Numbered from the stretch's first letter, positions 1 through 11,290 are shown. The stretch: 64,000 bases of DNA from Papaver somniferum (GCF_003573695.1 NC_039362.1:17690063-17754062); one strand, 5' to 3'. Translations and numbers: made by a program. Notes: generated from the sequence alone by a model not told the origin.

Positions 1-840
1 AATCCTCGCCTTTCGGATAAGTCTTCTTGTGGTTGTTCAGCATCTGCCTCCTGTTAGGGTTTCTGCAGCGCATATATGCAAGTGAAATTAGACCATCCTT
101 CTCGATTTGAAATAGAGATTCTCCTGCTAAGCCCATATTCTTGCATCATCTCAGACAGGAGTGAATCATCTTCCACCCAGCCAGATTCTTCTACTAAACG
201 CATGCGGCTTGTTTCCAGAGTATGACTTTAATTATGTCTTGATTTTTTTGAGGTAGTAATTCCTCTTCTCTTTTGACTCTAACATCGCTTTTCTTTTCAG
301 AGTGGGCGAATTCCTGGGTCTCGTGACAACTTCCCTGTCCATATTCCCCGAGTCAAAAAGATCATACCGGTATGCTTTTCACTAGTGCATAGGTATTTGT
401 TTTTCGTGGCCAGTGGGTGAAAACTTCCTCTCTTTTTTTTAAGAGGTACTCTGCTGGAACATGCGTAACAGTGGTTGACGATGACGATCTGGCCACCCCT
501 CTCCCTTCAAGTTCAGACATACCTACTGTTGTTGACCTGGAAAACGTTGATTTGGGAATCTTCTCTTACGAGTATCCCAATGCAGGCTTTCCGTTTGATG
601 TTCACATGAAGTGCTTGTCTTCTAGTTATCGCACTTTTGGTAGGTTCCTGGTACAGAAGGAGTTTGTGCCTTTGTACACAAAAATATGGAGGAAGTACGA
701 CCACATTGCTACTAGGAACGTGGTGCAACATTGTTCATCTGCTTTGGTCACCACAGTGAACTGTCTTCTGCCCATGGTTGCAGAGATGGAAAATACATCC
801 ATTGGTAATGTTTCTGAATCAACTGTTGAGGGGCAGAATA
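1..840 (+). pseudogene. Fragment of a multi-exon plant-mobile-domain-like gene
   Basis: Two exons can be read. An acceptor TTTTCAG ends at 300. Exon 301-369 encodes 23 codons (starts SGRIPGSRDNF). A GTATGC donor is at 370. A poly-T tract and AAG acceptor end at 443, and the next exon opens at 444 in the same phase (RYSAGTCVTV) and runs to about 835. The exon contains an acidic patch (VDDDD) and a stretch around FPFDVHMKCLSS and IWRKYDHIATRNVV. This resembles, from memory, the C-terminal part of plant-mobile-domain proteins that travel with Gypsy elements; the family call is tentative. The sequence switches to integrase of element A near 841. It lies on the far side of A from element C and antisense to C, so it may be the antisense gene of C. 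No start codon or promoter is in the window. Confidence 0.45.
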
Positions 841-841
841 T

Positions 842-1474
842 GAAATGTTACTTAATGCATTCAAGATAAAGTGTGGAAAGTACACTCCTTTGTATCCACA
901 AGCTAATGGGCAAGTAGAAGAAACAAATAAAACAATTGCAGATATATTAAAGAAGAAATTGTAAGGACATCACAGATCATGGTGCGAACAAGTACATAAT
1001 GCAGTATGGGCTTATACTACAACTAGAAGAGAAGCTACTATAATGTCACCTTTTTGTTTAACATACGGAGTTGAAGCGGTATTACCAACAAAAGTTGTTA
1101 TTCCGACAACAAAAAGAGAAGCTTGGGAGAAAAATCTTAGTGCGGGTTTAATTTTAAACAAGCTTGATGAATTAGAAGAAAAAAGAGAAAAAGCTTTACA
1201 ACATATGGAGAATTATCAGCGAATATTAGCTCGAGAATATAATAAACGTGTCAAAATACGTGAATTTCAACTAGGAGATTTAGTTCTGCGAGAAACACCA
1301 ATATATCAGCGAGAAAATGGTGGAAAATTAGCGAAAAAATGGGATGGACCTTACATCATTAAGGATATAGTTGGAACAAGAGCTTATAGATTAATGGATC
1401 CAAAAGGGAGAGATGTTGGTCATAGATTAGACAGACCATGGAACAGGTTGTATTTGAAAAGATATTATCAGTAA
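842..1474 (+). pseudogene. Integrase C-terminal part of element A (broken)
   Basis: The frame reads through YPQANGQVEETNK, the conserved region around the catalytic glutamate of Gypsy integrases. It meets an in-frame TAA at 962-964, then continues with the SPFCLTYGVEAVLP block, a coiled Glu/Lys-rich linker, and the C-terminal DNA-binding part (FQLGDLVLR, GPYIIKDIVG, RLYLKRYYQ). The D,D part of the catalytic core is missing because the element is truncated. The GPYxIxxI-type C-terminus and the PWNRLYLKRYY ending fit the Tat clade. The protein normally inserts the cDNA; this copy cannot. Stop at 1472-1474. Confidence 0.85.
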
Positions 1475-2731
1475 GAAGCTTTGAGAAGTTATAAATTCTG
1501 AAAAAATAATCGCAGAATTACTCATATCAAAAGAAATGATGTGCGAAATTGTCGCAGAGATAACCACAGAACAATGACATAAAAGAAAGGGGAGAACCTT
1601 TATGGCGTACACCCTAGTTCGCGAATAAAATTTCACAAGAGGCAAATGTAAGACCTAAAGTACGTCATATTAGGGGGTACCTATTACATGGCTCAGGGAA
1701 AGGCTACACCGCCACCGGAACCTGAGTCATGGAGATTTGGGGTCAATAAAGCCCATCTGGGAGAGGCACCTTGGATTCTCAACTTAAGCATATGACTTAG
1801 GTTGGGCGACTAAGGTAATAAGGACTCTCTTAAGGAGTGCAGAATCTGATCAAGGCGTCGAGGTACACGGTTGATTCAAGGGTGCCAGGGGAGTTTGAAG
1901 CGTCCTTGCCATTCTTGACAAGTCTTGGCTTATACTGCACTCGGCCTGAAGAAAACCCCACTTAGGGTGCAGTCTCGTAACCATAAGCCCTATAGGAAAA
2001 AGGGATAAGAGGCTGCGAAAATAACTGGTTGTTGTTAAGATTGGATGGGAGGAGCTAACCTTGTATGGTAGAAGTACGCCTCCTTTAAGGGGCAACCAGG
2101 GGGGGAGATAAAGGCGGCACCCTCCATTAGGGAGCTGGTAAGTGTCTTAAGACGCAAATGTCATGAGGCTTTTTATTCGCAAGGATATTAAGGCTTGTCA
2201 TATTTGTGCAACAATCCTGAAGAGGCAATAATACAAAAGAAAAAGATAAGACGAGATCAATGGGTTTTCGCATGAAAGTGCGAAGACGTCATGCGATTTC
2301 GTCGCAAGACGGAAATGTCATGGGGCTTTATTTTCGCAAGAATATTTAGGCCTGTCATATTAGCGCAACATTCCTGAAGAGGCCATAATACAAAAGAAAA
2401 GGTTAAGACAAGATCAATAGGTTTTTATATGAAAATGCAAGGACGTCCTGCGATTTTGTCGCAATGACAAGAGATGGCATAATAAGACCTTTAATTAGGA
2501 AGGCAAAATAAGACCATATGATAAAATAAATTGATGATAAGCATTCACAACAGATTATTTTGTGCAAGAAATATAATGAGAGGAAAGTATGGGAATCGAT
2601 ATACAAGAAGTATTATCTTTCTTATCAACAAAATATTTAAAGGAAAAGTTGACTTCAAAGTTATTGAAAAATGTAGCTCTCAAAAGTGATAAAAATAAGA
2701 CAGCTCAAGAAAACAAAGCTAGAAAAGAAGC
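1475..2731 (+). other. Non-coding 3' region of element A
   Basis: No protein can be supported. The stretch separates integrase from the 3' end of the antisense gene. It is strongly conserved in element B in reverse orientation (about 16765-18050), including a region of relatively high GC at 1670-2110. Its conservation in two diverged copies suggests a functional untranslated region or the 3' UTR of the antisense transcript, which is inference. It contains the tandem repeat listed separately. Confidence 0.7.
2156..2468 (+). repeat. Two tandem units of about 157 bp in element A
   Basis: A unit beginning AAATGTCATGAGGC at 2156 recurs as AAATGTCATGGGGC at 2313. Each carries an ATTCGCAAG/TTTCGCAAG block, a CCTGAAGAGGC block, a run ATACAAAAGAAAA and a TGCGAT..CGTCGCAA block. 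The same duplication exists in element B (17124-17435, reverse orientation), so it predates the split of the two copies. Confidence 0.8.
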
Positions 2732-5061
2732 TCAATCTTCAATATTAATATCAGTAGCAGGAGATGACAGAAATTCTTCGCCAACATTCTTGCAAGCTTC
2801 TACTTCATTTCGTCTTTGATCTTCGCCATGATTAGCATTTTGATTATCGCCAGCAATTACTTCTTCAGGAGAAATTTCTTTCTCATTCTGATTAACACCA
2901 GCAGATACTTCTTTAGAAGGAATCTCTTCTTCATCTTCCAGAAAATTATCCTCTGCACCGCTTTCGTAATCATAATCACTATCAGTAGGACGAGGAACTT
3001 CATCATCATCTACTTCTAGAGGATCAATTGATGTAGGAGGAAGAGAGTTGGACAGTAAGATGTCATTTACAAGGACTTCATCCCGGAGATGAACTTGGCG
3101 AAGAAGTGCTTTTTGATGATTCCTATCTTGAATATCTTTAAAATAAGCAAGGTAATCAAGTCTTCTTTCTGCTCGATCGCGAGAACCACTGAGGGTAGAG
3201 ACGAGCAAGGAATTCTCTTTGCGAATTTTAGCATATTTAGCCTCCAAGTCAGAAATAGGGGAATGAAGATTCTTCTCAGACTCTGCGAAAAAAATAGAAT
3301 ACAAAATTTTGTTGAAATAAGGAATTCAGAGAGATATGACAATGAAAAGATAATTAAGGCAGTCAAACTATTATGACTACCTTCCTTTTGCGAAATAAGA
3401 TGTTGAATCAAGGATAGACAACTATTCTCCCAATGGTCCATTGCGTCATCAAATTTATCTCCAACTAAACCTTTAAGTCGAGACTGAAGATTTTTCTCTT
3501 TAGAAACAAGGAAGGCATTTTTCTTCGCAAGAGAAGAATAAGATTCTTCTAATTTGGAATATTGTTCTTTAAGATGATTTGCCTTCACACTTAAATCTAT
3601 TCTACCTTGAATGAGTGTATCTCTTTCATAGATAGATGATTTTGTTACTTCTTTAAGTTCATTTCTTAAAGAGCGAAGAGATTTCTCTTGGTCAGCACAT
3701 ACTTTTTGGAGAATATTAATTTGTTGCGAAGATATCGCCATCTTGTTTAAATAAACTCACTTTTCTTGAGATAAGGTTTTATTCTCATCTGATAAAGTTT
3801 TCATCCCTAAATTAGCTTTGGTTAAAGAATAAGAAAGACGAGATACTTCATTACTTAATAGATCTTGTCTTTGAACTAATTGGGTATTTTCATGGGTAAG
3901 ATTATTTATTTGATCAAGGGAATATGAATAGAGGTTATCTAATTGGTTATATTGATCCATTAAGACTTCTTTATCAACACAGGCTTCTTCAACAACAGAT
4001 TCAAATTGATATCTCTCCATTACTCGTTTTTGATTTAATGCTTAACATGCGAAAGAGGGATTTAAAGGATAATTAAACATGGGAAGGATAAAACCATCGA
4101 AAAGGAAATTAAAGACATAGATGAGGAAATCATACCTCTTAATTCATCATTCTTCTTGCGAAGATTGTCACGATCCACCAAAACATTCTGAAGTTTTTGA
4201 TTTTCAAGACGGAGAGCATTACATTCTTTTTCTAAAGATGTCTGCGAAGCATCTTTGTCAGAACCCAATTGCTCAGAATTTCGCAAACATTAGACTTGAT
4301 GGGATCAGTAGAAGACTTCTTGCCATCATCCAGAATCTCAGATAAAACCTTGAAAGCAATATCTATCCCTTCCACGGTTTCTTTCGACAGAGGAAGAGAC
4401 TTGGGTAGAGAACTAGTAGAGATAGAAAGTTGAGAAACATTCTTAGTGGGAAGAGAAGAGGTTTCATTCGCAGAAGGATCCATAAGGGGAATTTCAATCA
4501 TAGAAAGATCAACTGGAGAAATGAAATCAGAGGCAGCATTTTCGCGAGTTGGAGATAAAGGTTTATCTTGCGAAGATGTCGCAGGAGATTTGGAAGAAAT
4601 GAAATCAAAGGCAGCATCTTCACGAACTGGAGACAAAGGTTTATCTTGCGAAGACGTCGCAGGAGATTTGGAAGAAATGAGTAGGTGGAAGGGAACAGAA
4701 GTTGGAACAGTCTTGAGGTGGCGAGATTTCTTGTGAGGTTTATGAAGATCTTTATCACCCTGCGAATTACAATCTAGATAAGAAACAGAGGCAACAATAT
4801 TGTTATTAAAAAAAATGTGTTTCTTACTACCTTCTCATTCGCAGACTTTCTTTTATGTGCGACAACTTTATGCTGTGATTTGGGATTGTTAGGGTTCTGA
4901 ACTGTAAATTTAGTATTGGAGCCGCTTTTGCTGAAATAACAAGAGTATGGAAATCACATAAACAACATCACATAAGGCGATAAACAAGATTAATTTCAAA
5001 TATATCAATTTCAGCAAAACTCATAAGGACGAAAAGAGAAGACTAACCTTGATGAATCCAT
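2732..5061 (-). pseudogene. Antisense multi-exon gene of element A (coiled-coil protein)
   Basis: It runs opposite to the retrotransposon. The start is inferred at 5061 (MDSS), followed at once by a GTTAGT donor. A TTATTTCAG acceptor opens an exon at about 4934 that ends at a GTAGTAAG donor near 4832. Further exons carry two near-identical Ser/Pro-rich repeats (around SSKSPATSSQDKPLSP), long Glu/Lys/Leu coiled-coil stretches (3067-4286), and a last exon (acceptor TTTTCGCAG, about 3285) ending in an acidic tail with DYDYESGAEDNFLEDEEE; stop at 2732. Compared with the homologue in element B it lacks the N-terminal globular domain, but the coiled coil and acidic C-terminus correspond. Frame changes without good splice sites suggest it is broken. 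Known relatives are the antisense ORFs of some Tat elements; function unknown. Confidence 0.65.
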
Positions 5062-5243
5062 GAGAAATGATAGCAGGGAGATTGTTTCGAAGAAGATCAC
5101 GAACTATGAAGATCTAGTTTGAAGATGAAGAAGAACTTAAAAAGATTGAAGAGGAAAGAAGAAAAGTTACAATAATGGAGTTTGCAGAAAAACGATGAAG
5201 TTGCAGAGAGAATAAAAGGAAAGAAAAAGAGAGTGAAAAGAAA

Positions 5244-5251
5244 TATATATA
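5244..5251 (-). promoter_or_regulatory. TATA box of the antisense gene in element A
   Basis: TATATATA on the minus strand, about 185 bp upstream of the inferred ATG at 5061. The homologous gene in element B has TATATA at 13888, about 160 bp upstream of its ATG. The matching position in two copies supports a dedicated promoter just inside the 3' LTR. Confidence 0.6.
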
Positions 5252-5439
5252 GAGGGAATTTTTCCTCGAGAAAATAAACACGGTTAATACGGAAATATTT
5301 AAGCGGTTAAAAAGTAACGGTTACAAAAGACGTGTCGAGAAATAAATGGAAGAAAGAATACGTGTGATAAATGCAGAATATGAGAAGATAAGCAGTTCCG
5401 ACATTTCTCACATCATTCTCTACTTTGCAGAGAATATAT

Positions 5440-5453
5440 GAGAAGAGGCAAGA
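5440..5453 (+). other. Polypurine tract of element A
   Basis: GAGAAGAGGCAAGA lies directly before the 3' LTR. Element B has the same purine run directly before its 3' LTR (reverse strand, 13683-13696). This is the plus-strand primer site of LTR retrotransposons. Confidence 0.85.
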
Positions 5454-5909
5454 TATAGGATCAGAATCTCACAACAATTATGTCTCAGCGAAATTATCAG
5501 TGGTATTGCACAATAGCGTCGCAGAACAATTTCAGAAACGACGTCAGCAAGGATCATGAGAAAGATGTGATAGTCTTGCGAAAATTAGAAAGCTTGCGAA
5601 GTTAACATTTGTAAGGTTGCGAGAATGTCGCAAGCTATATCCGAAAATAAAGGACAGATTAGCTGTCATCCACTATGTATTTCCTTATAAATAGTCATTC
5701 GAGTTGTAAAGGAGAGGGAGATCTTTTTTGAGTAAGAAACAAGTAAATAGGAGAGAGAAAGTTCAGAGCAGAGATCATTTTTGACTTCTTTATCTTTCTT
5801 GTAAGAACATTCAGAATTAATCAATGAAATTAAGAGTGTAAACCTAAAAATGATCTAATCAATAATGAAATCATATGAGGAGTGTAGTGTAGGATTTCCT
5901 GCAACTACA
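5454..5909 (+). repeat. 3' LTR of element A (456 bp)
   Basis: It starts TATAGGATCAGAA where element B has TGTATGATCAGAA, so the terminal TG has mutated to TA. It ends GCAACTACA at 5909. It aligns over its full length with both LTRs of element B in reverse orientation. A TATAAATA box is at 5686. Confidence 0.9.
5686..5693 (+). promoter_or_regulatory. LTR promoter TATA box (element A)
   Basis: TATAAATA in the LTR, matched at the same place in the element B LTRs (21862-21869, minus strand). It would mark the U3/R boundary region about 30 bp downstream. Confidence 0.7.
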
Positions 5910-7535
5910 TCAGGTGTAATATGCCTTGAGCCATTTTCCGTTGATGATTGCTTATAATTTGCCTCCATCTTCCTTAACAATCTTGTAGTACCCGCTGTTA
6001 TAGGCTTTGGTGATCACGAAAGACCTTCCCATTTTGGTGAAAATTTTGGTGCGGACATGTCTTGCTAAATGTGCTTCGCGGTCTTTAATACAAGATCTCC
6101 TATTTGAAAGACTCGAGGTTTTACAGCTTTATCGTACGCCCTGGAGATCCTCTTTCTGTACGCCTGAGCATGCTCTTCCGCCTTAATTCTCCTGGAATCT
6201 AAAGTGTCCAACTCCGCTATTCTGGAGTTCGATGCTTCGACCTCATTCCATTGGACTCCACTCGCAGCTGCAATTCTGGCAGACGGGAATTTGATCTCTG
6301 CTGGGAGGATTGCTTCAGCACCATAGACAAGTGAATAAGGAGAAACTCCAGTAGATCTCCTAGGTGCCGCCCGGTATACCCACAGTGCCATAGGCAGTTA
6401 TTCGTGCCACGTCCTAGGATTGTCATGCACTGTTCGACTAAAAATTTGAATCAAGGTCTTGTTGTTGCTTTCGGCTTGTCCATTTCCTTGAGGGTAGTAA
6501 GGATTATAGAAGACTTTTTTAACTTTATATTCTTCAAGCAACTCTTGTACTTTCTTGTTGGCAAAGGGGATACCATTATCAGTAATGATGTGCTTAGGTA
6601 CGCCAAAATGACAAATGATGTATTCCTTAATAAACACTGCAATTGTCGCTCCGGTGGCTCCTCGAAGAGGAATAGCTTCAACCCATTTAGTAAAGTACTT
6701 CGTTTGGTTATGATGTACTCATGCTGCTTTGACGATGGTGGGTTGATTTTCCCAATAATATCAAGTCCCCAGTTATAGAAAGGACACGGACTACTTACTG
6801 AATGAAGGGGGGTACAAGGCGTGTGGATGAGATTCCCATGATTTTGGCGTTCATGACATTTCTAGACAAACGCTGCTGCATCATCCTCCATAGTTGGCCA
6901 GTAATACCTTTCGTTCACTTTGAGAAATAATTTCTTTTTCCCTTAGTGTTCACCTCCATGCGTTTCTTTCAGCATAGTCGGGATTTCAGATTTTGCTAAA
7001 CATCGTAGCAGGTCGCCTCTAAATCTTTTGCGGTATAGGATTCCCTCATGAAACACGAATCTTTTGGCCCTTTGCTTCATCTTGGATGCATCTTTCTTTT
7101 CGGCAGGCAGCACACCTTCACGGAGGTAGTTTACATATGGTTCTCTCCAGTACCCAGCATATCCAACGTTAAAAACTTCTAATTGATGTGGAAGCGCCTG
7201 GAAATTGTATCAAGATCCTTCAAGCGCTCGGGATTGGGTCTCCATATCTGGGTAGTAGTAGCCAAGGCATTGAAGACGTCGTTGAAGAGTCATCACTAAC
7301 GTTTGTCCACAGATCTGCCATGAATACGGTTAAGTTGCAGATGCGCTTCTTCTTCTCCGAGGCATCTTGACAGGGATCCATCTGGGTTTCGGTGGTATAA
7401 CACTCCATAAAGCATGAAGAAATTTTGTAGGGTTTTGAGACTAACCTTTCCTTGGGAAAGCAAACTGTTAAGCTCTTGAATGATTGGAATTCTCCGATCA
7501 TTGACTTTGGTATCATTGGCCTGTGAAAGCCATGT
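5910..7535 (-). pseudogene. Integrase of element C (broken)
   Basis: Reading right to left: a poorly preserved N-terminal part, a YYWPTMEDDAAAF block, a stop where the zinc-binding cysteines should follow (about 6860), and a core with NWGLDIIGKI (first Asp). Next comes GVPKHIITDNG (second Asp) and YNPYYPQGNGQAESNNK (catalytic Glu region). The C-terminal part has YSLVYGAEAILPAE, FQIGDLVLK and a final GYYKIVKEDGG..NGKWLKAYYT ending at the TGA 5912-5910. A frameshift lies near 6660 between the first and second Asp blocks, and another near 6400. Integrase inserts the cDNA; this copy is inactive. Confidence 0.85.
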
Positions 7536-8417
7536 TCATGCCACGATCCGTCTCTTCAGTATCAGAGTTTCTTCCAATCCTTCGAACTGCAGCTTTGAGG
7601 CTAACGTATCTAGGCAATCGGCGTGTTTGTTGTTGTTGCAGCCAATATGGGTTATGGTTGCATCAACAAAGTAGTTCAGAAGCTTTTGCGCCTCAGATAT
7701 ATAAGGGTCTAGTGTTACCTCTTTTAGTGAGTATACTTCATTCATCTGGTTGACTAGTAGTTTGGAGTCGACTCTTACTTCTAGGTGTATGGCTCCTGCT
7801 CGTTTGTCCAGTGACAATCCTATGAGGAAAGCTTCATATTCTGCTGAGTTGTTGGTGCACTGAAAGTCCATCTTGAAGGAATGCGAAAAGACTTCAGCAG
7901 TTGAAGACACCAGAACTATACCCGCTCCTCCAGTATTACTGCTAGGTGTAGCCGATCCATCGAAATATAATAGCCACGCTTCTTCTTTGACAAAAGAGAT
8001 TTCTGGAAATTCCCTAGGAAGGTCTTCATGTGGTGCGGTAATATCTTCTCCCGAGAATGCCGCTAGAAAATCCTCCACCGCTTGTCCTTTAATAGCCTGC
8101 GGAGGAGTGCACGTTTTGTCAAGCTCCGACATTTGGAGCATCCATTTGGCCGGCCTTCCTATCAAGGCTAGTTTTGAGAGCAAGAACTTTACGGGATCAT
8201 CTTTGGCTATGAGTACTACTTTTTTTGACAACAAATAATGTCTAAACTTCTGAATAGCATGAATTAGGGCTAGACACGCTTTTTCTGGCTTAGGATATCT
8301 GAGTTCAGCATCCCTTAAAGTGCGACTGAAGTAGTATATAGGGTGTTCAATCCCCTCATCATCTTCTTGAGCAAGGAGGGCTCCAACAGCAGCATCGCTG
8401 GAGCGGTGTAGAGGCAC
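7536..8417 (-). pseudogene. RT-linked RNase H plus second (archaeal-type) RNase H of element C
   Basis: An open frame of 293 codons. Residues about 1-75 are the end of the RT-linked RNase H (SDAAVGALLAQEDDEG, YFSRTLRDAELRY, PEKACLALIHAIQKF). After a linker of about 60 residues a second RNase H begins: WLLYFDGSATPSSNTGGAGI (first Asp), NNSAEYEAFLIGL (Glu), RVDSKLLVNQMN (Asp) and HADCLDTLASKL (last Asp region). Dual RNase H is a recognised hallmark of the Tat clade. Both domains look complete in this frame, although the surrounding polyprotein is broken. They degrade the RNA strand of the RNA/DNA hybrid during reverse transcription. Confidence 0.88.
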
Positions 8418-8441
8418 AACGACTTCCCTTGTAGGGAGATT

Positions 8442-9595
8442 TCATAGCAGCCGACGATGATATATTTGTTGAATCTTCCGAAAGGCTTCGTGCTGCGGCA
8501 TGGTCCAAACGAAGCTTGATCCCTTTTTCAGCAATGGGGTGAATGAAGCGATAAGCTGGGCCAAACCAGGTATAAAACGCCGAATGTAGTTTACTTTGCC
8601 CATGAAGCTCTGGATTTCTTTCACAGTTTGCGGAGGGGGCATTGTTAGGATGGCTTGGGTCTTGGTAGGATCAACCTTGATTCCTTCAGCAGTGACTTGG
8701 AATTCCAGAAATTTGCCAGTAGAAACCCCAAAAGCACATTTCAAAGGATTCGTCCTTAGTTTGTATTCACAACATCTTTCGAACACCTACCGTAAAACAT
8801 ATGTATGGGCCACTCGAGTTTTCGATTTGACCACTATGTCGTCTGCGTAATCTTAAACTTGCTTGTGCATCATGTCGTGGAAAATTGTAGTCATAGCCTG
8901 TTGGTTGGTGGCGCCAGCATTTTTCAAACCAAAGGGCGTCACAGTATAATAAAAGTTTCCAAGGGGAGTTCGAAAAGCTGTCTTACTTGCATCATGCTCA
9001 TACATCTCTATCTGATTATAGCCGTTGTACCTGTCCATGAAGGAGAACATGCCGTGTCCAGTGGTGGCATCTACTAGCATGTCAATGTTAGGAAGGGAAA
9101 AATCTTCCTTGGGCAGCATTTGTTCAGATCTCTGAAGTCGACGCAACATATGATTTAACCGCTTTTCTTCTCCACAGGAACCAAATTGGCCAACCAGGTG
9201 GGATGGTGAATTGGTTTTATGAAGCCGGACGCTAGTAGCTTCTGAATTTCGATCTTGATTTTTTCCTCTACATCATGCCTGAATTTCCTCGGAGCTTGCT
9301 TGACCGGTTTGGATCCGGGTATTACATGCAGATGATGAGTGACCAGTTTTTCATACAGGACGGACATTTCCTCGTATGTCCATGCGAATATGTCTTGGTG
9401 CTCCTTAAGAAGACAGGCAAGTTTTGTGCGTTCATCCGCACACAGAGCCGAACTGATGGAGATAGGCCTTGGAGATTCCCTATTTCCGATGTTGACGATT
9501 TCGAGATCATCTGTAGTGGAATCGGTGCCATCTTGCAACTGTCGTGGAGCGTCTGGTACTTCTTCTCGCGGCGCGTCATTCAAGCTGCATTCCAT
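8442..9595 (-). pseudogene. Reverse transcriptase of element C (broken)
   Basis: The N-terminal part includes KEHQDIFAWTYEEMSVL, HHLHVIPGSKPVKQ, and LVPVEKKSG followed by a stop. After this comes LPNIDMLVDATTGHGMFSFMD (catalytic Asp region), FRTPLGNFYYTVTPFGLKNAGAT, and HKQV followed by TAA at 8855-8853. The very next codons are DYADD (YADD at 8849-8838), so the catalytic box is intact but cut off by one nonsense change. Downstream are KCAFGVSTGKFLEF, VKEIQSFMGKVNYIRRFIPG and the connection to RNase H. RT copies element RNA into DNA. Confidence 0.88.
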
Positions 9596-9693
9596 TGGGC
9601 GGAGAGACTGGGTGGCAGTATCCCCTGTTAATTGCTAACAGCGGCACTGATATACGGTTTTCCCTTTTTGGTCACGACTCACCACAAAGCCTG

Positions 9694-10674
9694 CTACCTA
9701 TTGGTATGAAGATCAGCCGAGCTTTTGTTAGAAAAAGGAGAATCGGCGTTTCCCGTAGGCGTGCCGTGAGATCTGGATTCTTTGTTTAGTGACGCGAGTT
9801 GGTATTTCTCTTCGATCGGAGTCCATGCAGGGAGTGGAGTGCAGTAAACCTTGCTTAATGGATCCTGTGAATTTTCTCTTGGATCGAACAACTCCATGCC
9901 GCAAATTGGTGCATATGGTGATAATGACGCAGGAATGCGAACAACCTCTTTATTCAGCATAGTTTTCAGGCATTCGTGATATGTTGAGGGAATAATATTA
10001 TTATCGTGAAGACAAGGTCTTCCCAGTATCTTTTGGTAGTCCGGCTCCTTTTATATTACCTCGAATTTTAATTTCGACTGAACATGCCCTACTGACAGAT
10101 TCAGATAGATGTACCCGTACGTGCTGGTTTGGTTTCCTTCAAAGTGTGTCATCAAGGTAGGTTTTCGTACAATTTTATTTGGTCGAACCTTGGATGTCTT
10201 GAGAGTCTTGAGCGGAATAACATTTGATGACGCTCTTGTATCAATGAGAGCCCTCTTGAATTCTATACCTTTGATGCGCGCAATAATATGCAGGGCTCTG
10301 TTATGGCCTTCTTCTTCCATCATGTCATCTTCAGTAAATGTAACATTGTTTATGGATATCTCTGACGTTTTTGAGGCTTCAGGGTGCGAAGGATCCAAGC
10401 ATGTGTCCAGAGCTATCTGATTGATCGCCGCGAATGTCTCCGCTCGTTGGTCCTTTGAGAGGTGTAGGAGCTCAAATAAACTTTCTACCAGAGAAGCTGA
10501 TTCCTGATCCACTGGCCTCCGGTTGGTGGTGAAACTGTTGATTTGAGGACGATCATCGTTTGAGGAGTCAGTCCCCAGTGCTAGGATTTCCGGAACAGAT
10601 GAGCCTCCCAAATCTGATGTCAACCTGACGAGGAAACTGAGTATGTTGTTTATCGCCTCCTTCATCAGATCCAT
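9694..10674 (-). pseudogene. Protease region of element C (active site mutated)
   Basis: Start chosen at the ATG 10674 because the upstream leader has stops. The frame has an acidic N-terminal stretch and then the retroviral-type aspartic protease around residues 135-200: KRALIDTRASSNVIP. The active triad is DTR instead of DTG (Arg codon at 10236-10234), and the frame ends at 10051 shortly after KLKFEVI. The expected continuation (DYQKILGRP) is found in another frame, and 9694-9960 carries the linker to RT. The mutated triad and frameshift make it inactive. The protease would normally cleave the Gag-Pol precursor. Confidence 0.8.
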
Positions 10675-10889
10675 GTTCCTTGTATGAATTATTTGTACTC
10701 ACGCCAACTCGATCAAGGTTGGGATTTCGCCATTTTCCGCGTAGTCAGTTATGGCACTTGAGGTAGAAACATTACCACTTGCAAGATTTTGGCCGACATC
10801 TTAAGTTGTTTAATTAGTCCTTAGACCAACCATCTTTGTGAAAATTCTTGTGAAATTAAATGAAAATGAGAAATTGGCGAGAGATTGAT

Positions 10890-10907
10890 CTCCCACTGTG
10901 GTCGCCA
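10890..10907 (-). other. Primer binding site of element C
   Basis: TGGCGACCACAGTGGGAG on the minus strand, seven bases downstream of the LTR end (10915). It begins with the TGG expected opposite a tRNA CCA end. The form resembles the arginine-tRNA-type sites of Ogre/Tat elements; the tRNA assignment is from memory. Confidence 0.7.
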
Positions 10908-11290
10908 GTTTTTTTGGGGTAAAAACTGATTCTGATGGGAATGGTAAATATAGGTGTGCCTCCGAGAAACAAATCTAAACCCTAAACAAATGCACTGCAC
11001 GGGAGTACTTTATATTCGAGAGATCAATATGTACAATTCTGGCCTAAACCAAGAAATGTCCGTTCCAGACTTACTTCGGTTACAAAGTGAAGGAGAAGGG
11101 TTGATCTTAGGGAGGGAAGCGAAGAAGGTGTTGAGATCAATGTATTGAATTTTGAGGGTGTGGATGTTTTATGACTTGTATCAGAATTTGGAACTGGCTT
11201 GCGGAATGTAAGCTATCAGTTCTTGGTGTTTTTCTGGATACTTGTGTTGTTAACCAAAACTCTGTTGTTGGTCGAAATAGGTTGAAAACC

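Larger units (their letters stand above)
841..5909 (+). mobile_element. Element A: 5'-truncated Tat-like Ty3/Gypsy retrotransposon
   Basis: From left to right: the C-terminal part of integrase, a non-coding 3' region with a tandem repeat, an intron-containing gene on the opposite strand, a polypurine tract and a 3' LTR. There is no 5' LTR, gag, protease, RT or RNase H, so the 5' part was lost in a deletion whose left breakpoint is near 841. It is the same family as element B: the 3' region, the antisense gene, the polypurine tract and the LTR all align with B in reverse orientation. The LTR ends immediately before the stop codon of the pol frame of element C (5910-5912). The right-hand target copy would be TCAGG, and the left one is lost. 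Confidence 0.85.
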
